Assembly: GCA_007693455.1 (NCBI GenBank)
Contig: REDP01000196.1
Location: 1-32,761 of the forward strand
Direction of reading: 5' to 3'
Origin: Planctomycetota bacterium
GTDB taxonomy: Bacteria > Planctomycetota > UBA11346
DNA length: 32,761 nt
Each line of letters begins with the position of its first letter. Position 1 is the stretch's first letter. Below, in pieces: positions 28,699 to 32,761 of the stretch. Position numbers and translations under genes: made by a program. Under the pieces are notes generated by a model. That model saw nothing but the letters and a program-made list of their open reading frames with translations, did no database searches and was not told where the DNA came from.

Positions 28699-29934
28699 AT
28701 GAATCTGCACGAGTATCAAGGCAAGGCATTGTTTGCGCGGCACGGTGTTCCCGTGCTCAAGGGCTTCCCCTGCACCACTGCTGCCGAGGCTGAACAGGCC
28801 GCCACTCAACTGGGCTCACCGGTGGTGGTGGTGAAGAGTCAAATCCACGCTGGTGGCCGCGGCAAGGGAACGGTGTATGCCGATGCCCAACGTAGCTCAG
28901 TGGTTATGGAAGGCGGCGTAAAGCTGGCTAAGAGTCCCGCCGAAGCGGGCACCTTGGCGGGCAAGCTGTTGGGCAATTGGCTCGCCACCAAGCAGACAGG
29001 TGATGATGCCAAGCAAGTGGGCACGGTATATATTGAAGATGGCTGCGATATTGCCAAGGAGCTGTACTGCTCGGTGTTGCTGGATCGCAGTGTTTCCAAG
29101 CCCATGATTGTGGTTTCGGCTGAAGGTGGCATGGACATCGAAGAGGTGGCTGAAAGTAATCCCGAAGCCATCCACAGCCTCCACATTGATCCCGGTTATG
29201 GTCTACAGGCCCATCAGGCCCGGTCCTTGGCGTTTGCCATTGGTCTCAGCGGCAAAGAGGTGGGCGCTTTTGCCAAGGCCGCCGGCGCTTTGGTGCAGGC
29301 CTTCTTGGCTGAAGACTGCGAAATGGTAGAAGTGAATCCTTTGGTGGTAACTGCTGATGCCCAGGTCGTAGCACTGGATGCCAAGGTCTCCATTGATGAT
29401 AATGCGCTCTACCGCCATCCTGAAACGGCTGCCATGCGCGATCCCAATGAGGAAGATCCCGCCGAGTTGGAAGCCAAAGAACACGGCATGGCCTTCGTCA
29501 AACTTGATGGAAATATTGGCTGCTTGGTAAATGGTGCTGGTTTAGCCATGGCCACCATGGATGCCATCGCCACCTACGGTGCTGAACAAGGGGCATTCCC
29601 CGCCAACTTCCTTGATGTGGGTGGCGGCGCCAATGCCCAGCAAGTAACCCATGCCTTCAAACTGATTCTCAAAGATCCTTCTGTGGAAGCCATTTTGGTG
29701 AATATTTTTGGCGGCATTATGAAGTGTGATGTTATCGCTGAAGGTGTATTGACCGCAGTGCGCGAAGTGGGTCTGGACCGACCTTTGGTGGTGCGCCTGG
29801 AAGGTACCAATGTGGAAGCTGGTAAACGCCTCATCGCTGAATCCGATCTGACGGTGATTGCCGCCGATGATCTTAAAGATGGATGTATCAAGGCGGCAAA
29901 GGCTGCCGTTGCTTGGCGCGAGGAACGCGCCTAA
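28699..29934 (+). CDS. sucC: Succinate-CoA ligase (ADP-forming) subunit beta
   Basis: MNLHEYQGKALFARHGVPVLKGF...KSQIHAGGRGKG...EVNPLVVTADAQVVALDAKVSIDDNALYRH...NIFGGIMKCDVIAEGV. Confidence 0.96.
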   Translation: MNLHEYQGKALFARHGVPVLKGFPCTTAAEAEQAATQLGSPVVVVKSQIHAGGRGKGTVYADAQRSSVVMEGGVKLAKSPAEAGTLAGKLLGNWLATKQTGDDAKQVGTVYIEDGCDIAKELYCSVLLDRSVSKPMIVVSAEGGMDIEEVAESNPEAIHSLHIDPGYGLQAHQARSLAFAIGLSGKEVGAFAKAAGALVQAFLAEDCEMVEVNPLVVTADAQVVALDAKVSIDDNALYRHPETAAMRDPNEEDPAELEAKEHGMAFVKLDGNIGCLVNGAGLAMATMDAIATYGAEQGAFPANFLDVGGGANAQQVTHAFKLILKDPSVEAILVNIFGGIMKCDVIAEGVLTAVREVGLDRPLVVRLEGTNVEAGKRLIAESDLTVIAADDLKDGCIKAAKAAVAWREERA

Positions 29935-29986
29935 TTGGCGGCGCGTGTGCTGCACTCCTGTCATTTTCGCCCTGTGAGGATTTATC

Positions 29987-30871
29987 ATGTCCGTACTCGT
30001 TGATCGCAATACCCGCCTCATCTGCCAAGGCCTCACCGGTAAGGTGGGAGGTTTTCATTCCAATGGTGCCATCACCTACGGGACGACCTTTGTTGGCGGC
30101 GTAACCCCCGGTAAAGGTGGCAGCTCCTGGCGCGGTGAAGACGGCAAGGACTACCCCGTGTGGAATACCGTTGCCCAGGCCATGCGCGAAGGTGGCGCCA
30201 ATGCCACCATGATTTTTGTCCCGCCACCTTTTGCTGCCGATGCCATCCTTGAGGCCATAGCCGCTGGCATGCCGTTGATTGTTGCCATTACTGAAGGCAT
30301 CCCCGCCCGTGATATGTACGCCGTCAAGCAAGCGTTGGATGCCTCGCAGAGCGTGCTCATTGGTCCCAACTGCCCTGGTATTGTGACTCCAGATGAGTGT
30401 AAAATTGGCATTATGCCAGGATACATTCACCAGCGCGGCACCACTGGCATCGTTTCTCGTTCAGGCACCCTTACCTACGAGGCGGTTTTCCAAACCACTC
30501 GTGCTGGCCTGGGACAAAGCACCTGCATTGGCATCGGCGGCGATCCCATCAAGGGCCTGGACTTCATCGACTGCCTCAAATATTTCCAGGATGACCCGGA
30601 GACTGAGCAGATTATTATGATCGGTGAAATCGGTGGCGATAGTGAAGAGCGCGCCTGCGCGTTTATCAAAGAGTATGTGACCAAACCTGTTGCTGGCTTT
30701 ATTGCCGGATCGCATGCCCCCAAGGGCAAGCGCATGGGTCATGCTGGTGCCATTGTCAGTGGCAATACCGGTAGTGCGGAAACCAAATTTGCCGCCATGC
30801 GTGACGCTGGCGTAGCCATTGCTGAAAGCCCAGCAGTGCTCGGCGAGACATTGCTGGCAGCCATTAAATAG
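29987..30871 (+). CDS. sucD: Succinate-CoA ligase subunit alpha
   Basis: [45 protein letters not shown]...[23 protein letters not shown]...[10 protein letters not shown]...[12 protein letters not shown]. Confidence 0.96.
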   Translation: MSVLVDRNTRLICQGLTGKVGGFHSNGAITYGTTFVGGVTPGKGGSSWRGEDGKDYPVWNTVAQAMREGGANATMIFVPPPFAADAILEAIAAGMPLIVAITEGIPARDMYAVKQALDASQSVLIGPNCPGIVTPDECKIGIMPGYIHQRGTTGIVSRSGTLTYEAVFQTTRAGLGQSTCIGIGGDPIKGLDFIDCLKYFQDDPETEQIIMIGEIGGDSEERACAFIKEYVTKPVAGFIAGSHAPKGKRMGHAGAIVSGNTGSAETKFAAMRDAGVAIAESPAVLGETLLAAIK

Positions 30872-30896
30872 CATTCTCTCAGCAAGAATGTACCGC

Positions 30897-31057
30897 CATC
30901 CCACCTCAGAGCGACTCAAAGCCTGCCCTCGGGATCGCCGATCTCCTGATCCGCCTGCAAAAATAACCTGAATAGGGCGCTTTTTGCGCTCAAAGCATGG
31001 ACCGCAAAGCGGGGATTCCTTTTCTAGACAAGCTTTGAGCCGCCCCGCATCCCACCC
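30897..31057 (+). mobile_element. MITE-like family 1 copy E (element 30907-31047, 141 bp) with near-perfect flanking direct repeats
   Basis: CATCCCACCT at 30897-30906 and CATCCCACCC at 31048-31057, flanking CAGAGCGACTCAAAGCCTGCC...CAAGCTTTGAGCCGCCCCG. Confidence 0.82.
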
Positions 31058-31926
31058 TAGGTTTTGGCGTTGCGGCGGAGCTTGGTGAACCGCTCCGTAT
31101 AATCGCTGCGATTGCAGCTGAGGAGTTTTTTGGGGCCAATGCCGCTGGCGCAGAGGCTGGCCACTGCGCTGGCCTGGGCAAGGGCGCGTTTGAGCGTGCG
31201 CCAGTCACATTTGCCGTGTTCGGCGATGCTGCCACACAGGGCGCCGGCAAAACTGGCGCCAATGCCAGTGGCATCTTTGACCGTGGTGGGAAGGCTGTGC
31301 CAAGTGGTGATTTTTTGCTGATAGCAGGCCAAGCCACCCAAGACGCCAGCGCTCAGGCAGACGATCTTGGCCCCCATGTCTTGTAAAACTCGGGCGGCGC
31401 TCAAGGGATCTGCGCAGGAGGTGGCGCGCATGGCGCAATGGGCGGGAAGAATAATCGCCCCACTTTCCTGGCAGCAGGTCGCCAAATAGCTTGGTTCGGC
31501 GATAATGTCTTGGGGATGCGGGGCACTTATCAGGGTATGGGCAACTTGGTTGTGGAGCTGTGCACAGGCTGCGCGCGCTCGTTGCCACTCGTCAAAGGGA
31601 AGGTGAATGAGGAGGGCGCAGGCCAAATCCTCGGTGCTCACGGGTTCGCCAGCCGCCAAGAAGGGGCCATGGCCCTGCAAACCCTGGTCGGGGTGATGGC
31701 GGTATGGCGTACCCTCATACGCAATCCCAGCTTCATCAATATGGCGTGCGGTAATCACTCGGCGTAAGCTGCCATCAAGGTCTCCGGCACGGGTCCACAG
31801 TTGGCTCAGGGCGAAGGGCGCTGCCGCCGCTGCCGCGTAGAATCCACCTCCACCAAGGATATCTGGTTGGTCGCCAAGTTGGTCGAGGATGAGCGGGCCG
31901 GCAATAAGACAGGTATGTGATTTCAT
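31057..31926 (-). CDS. PfkB/ribokinase-like protein with a degenerate catalytic motif
   Basis: N-terminal GPLILDQLGDQPDILGGGGFYAAAAAAPF and C-terminal VKDATGIGASFAGALCGSIAEHG, aligned with the PfkB signature DTTGAGDAFxGAL. Confidence 0.7.
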   Translation of the reverse strand: MKSHTCLIAGPLILDQLGDQPDILGGGGFYAAAAAAPFALSQLWTRAGDLDGSLRRVITARHIDEAGIAYEGTPYRHHPDQGLQGHGPFLAAGEPVSTEDLACALLIHLPFDEWQRARAACAQLHNQVAHTLISAPHPQDIIAEPSYLATCCQESGAIILPAHCAMRATSCADPLSAARVLQDMGAKIVCLSAGVLGGLACYQQKITTWHSLPTTVKDATGIGASFAGALCGSIAEHGKCDWRTLKRALAQASAVASLCASGIGPKKLLSCNRSDYTERFTKLRRNAKT

Positions 31927-32528
31927 AATGATGGCGATATCCAAGTGGTGTAGTGATCGGGATCCTGGCGTGGGGGCACAGGCGGCTGGGCTACGACTCC
32001 GCCCAGCCAGAGGGAGGCAACCATGCGCTCGCGTTCAGGATCTATGCCCAGGTGCTGGAGCACGGCGGGATTGCAGAGGGTTGCCGCGGTAGACCAAAAA
32101 TGACCTAGGCCCAGGCTTTCCGCCCCCAAAAGCATGTTTTGTACCCCAGCAGACACGGCGGCATAATCCTCACGGTCCTGATGCTCGCTAGGCGCACGAA
32201 CCTGCGTGACTTGAATGATAGCCCCCAGGCTAGGGAAATAATAACTGAGGAGTTTCTCGATTTTCGCCCGATCCTTTTCCGGCTTATCACTGTGGCGCAA
32301 CACCACATCGCGATGATCGGCAATCCATTTTCCCAGTGCATGGGTGGCAGGCTGGTCCAAAACATAGGCCCGCCAGGGCTGGGTGACCCGATGATTGGGT
32401 GCCCAGCGCAAGAGCTCCACCAGCCAAGAGAGATGTTCAGGCGATACCGCAGCGCCGCTAAAGCGTTTATGGGTGCGTCGTGCACGGATTAAGTGCGCAA
32501 TCTGTTCAGGGCTCATGCTCTGCAGCAT
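31923..32528 (-). CDS. Nitroreductase family protein
   Basis: IRARRTHKRFSGAAVSPEHLSWLVELLRWAPNHRVTQPWRAYVL...AGVQNMLLGAESLGLGHFWST...LWLGG. Start at 32528 or 32516; 4-bp ATGA overlap with the PfkB-like gene. Confidence 0.85.
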   Translation of the reverse strand: MLQSMSPEQIAHLIRARRTHKRFSGAAVSPEHLSWLVELLRWAPNHRVTQPWRAYVLDQPATHALGKWIADHRDVVLRHSDKPEKDRAKIEKLLSYYFPSLGAIIQVTQVRAPSEHQDREDYAAVSAGVQNMLLGAESLGLGHFWSTAATLCNPAVLQHLGIDPERERMVASLWLGGVVAQPPVPPRQDPDHYTTWISPSL

Positions 32529-32667
32529 GTCAGCGCTTAGCCCTGGAGCAATATGCGCCGTTTCCCAGGCCCTATCCCAGGTCCCCTGCAGAATGACGCA
32601 AGCCACGCTCCCTGGGCTGCCGATCCCCTGATCAATGCCAATAAGTATTGGCGGTACAGAAACCCAT

Positions 32668-32760
32668 GCCTGTGGTCTCATCGAGCCCCAACGGGGCTCC
32701 GTAGTCCAGCCCAGGGTTGCGCTCCTTGAGCGCTACCCTGGGAATGGGGGAAAGAGCGAG
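32668..32760 (-). repeat. 93-bp unit of repeat family 2, continues to or past the window end
   Basis: Reverse complement of 12792-12884 with 5 mismatches; contains CCCAGGGT-T-GCGCTC-CTT-GAGCGC-T-ACCCTGGG and GAGCCCC-AAC-GGGGCTC hairpins. Confidence 0.9.
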
Positions 32761-32761
32761 T

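Noticed and set aside
32600-32640. Possible family-1 remnant (gggctgccgatcccctgatc) upstream of the nitroreductase start
   Set aside because: Only about 20 bp of similarity, with no termini; too short to support.
1-32761. Defence island, prophage or biosynthetic cluster
   Set aside because: Genes are housekeeping and metabolic; no integrase, phage structural, nuclease/helicase defence or NRPS/PKS signatures were seen.

Overview
This is a gene-dense chromosomal window of about 32.8 kb. It carries housekeeping and central-metabolism genes: fabI-type enoyl-ACP reductase, gltB/gltD glutamate synthase, an AI-2E-family permease, a metallophosphoesterase, a zinc-ribbon Ser/Thr kinase, dnaE, an outer-membrane porin-like protein, pflB/pflA, an OxlT-like MFS transporter, a membrane-anchored thioredoxin, an AEC transporter, glgB, a secreted hypothetical protein, sucC/sucD, a PfkB-like protein and a nitroreductase. 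I saw no tRNA, rRNA, CRISPR array or transposase. The most interesting content is intergenic. (1) A family of roughly 105-145 bp MITE-like elements has at least five recognisable copies plus fragments. They share terminal inverted repeats (CARGSCGGCTCAAAGCTCRCC...), and four copies are flanked by 9-10 bp direct repeats read directly from the sequence (CCCAGGTTCC, ACCTTTTTTG, CTTGCGCCGY, CATCCCACCY). Internally they carry three hairpins, one of which looks like an intrinsic terminator. One copy shows coordinated substitutions that preserve base pairing. (2) A second, unrelated family of nested 3-nt-loop hairpin repeats is clustered at 12.49-12.88 kb. A 93-bp unit of it recurs inverted at the window end (5 mismatches by eye). 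All coordinates and alignments were made by eye, with no database searches. Product names rest on motif recognition.
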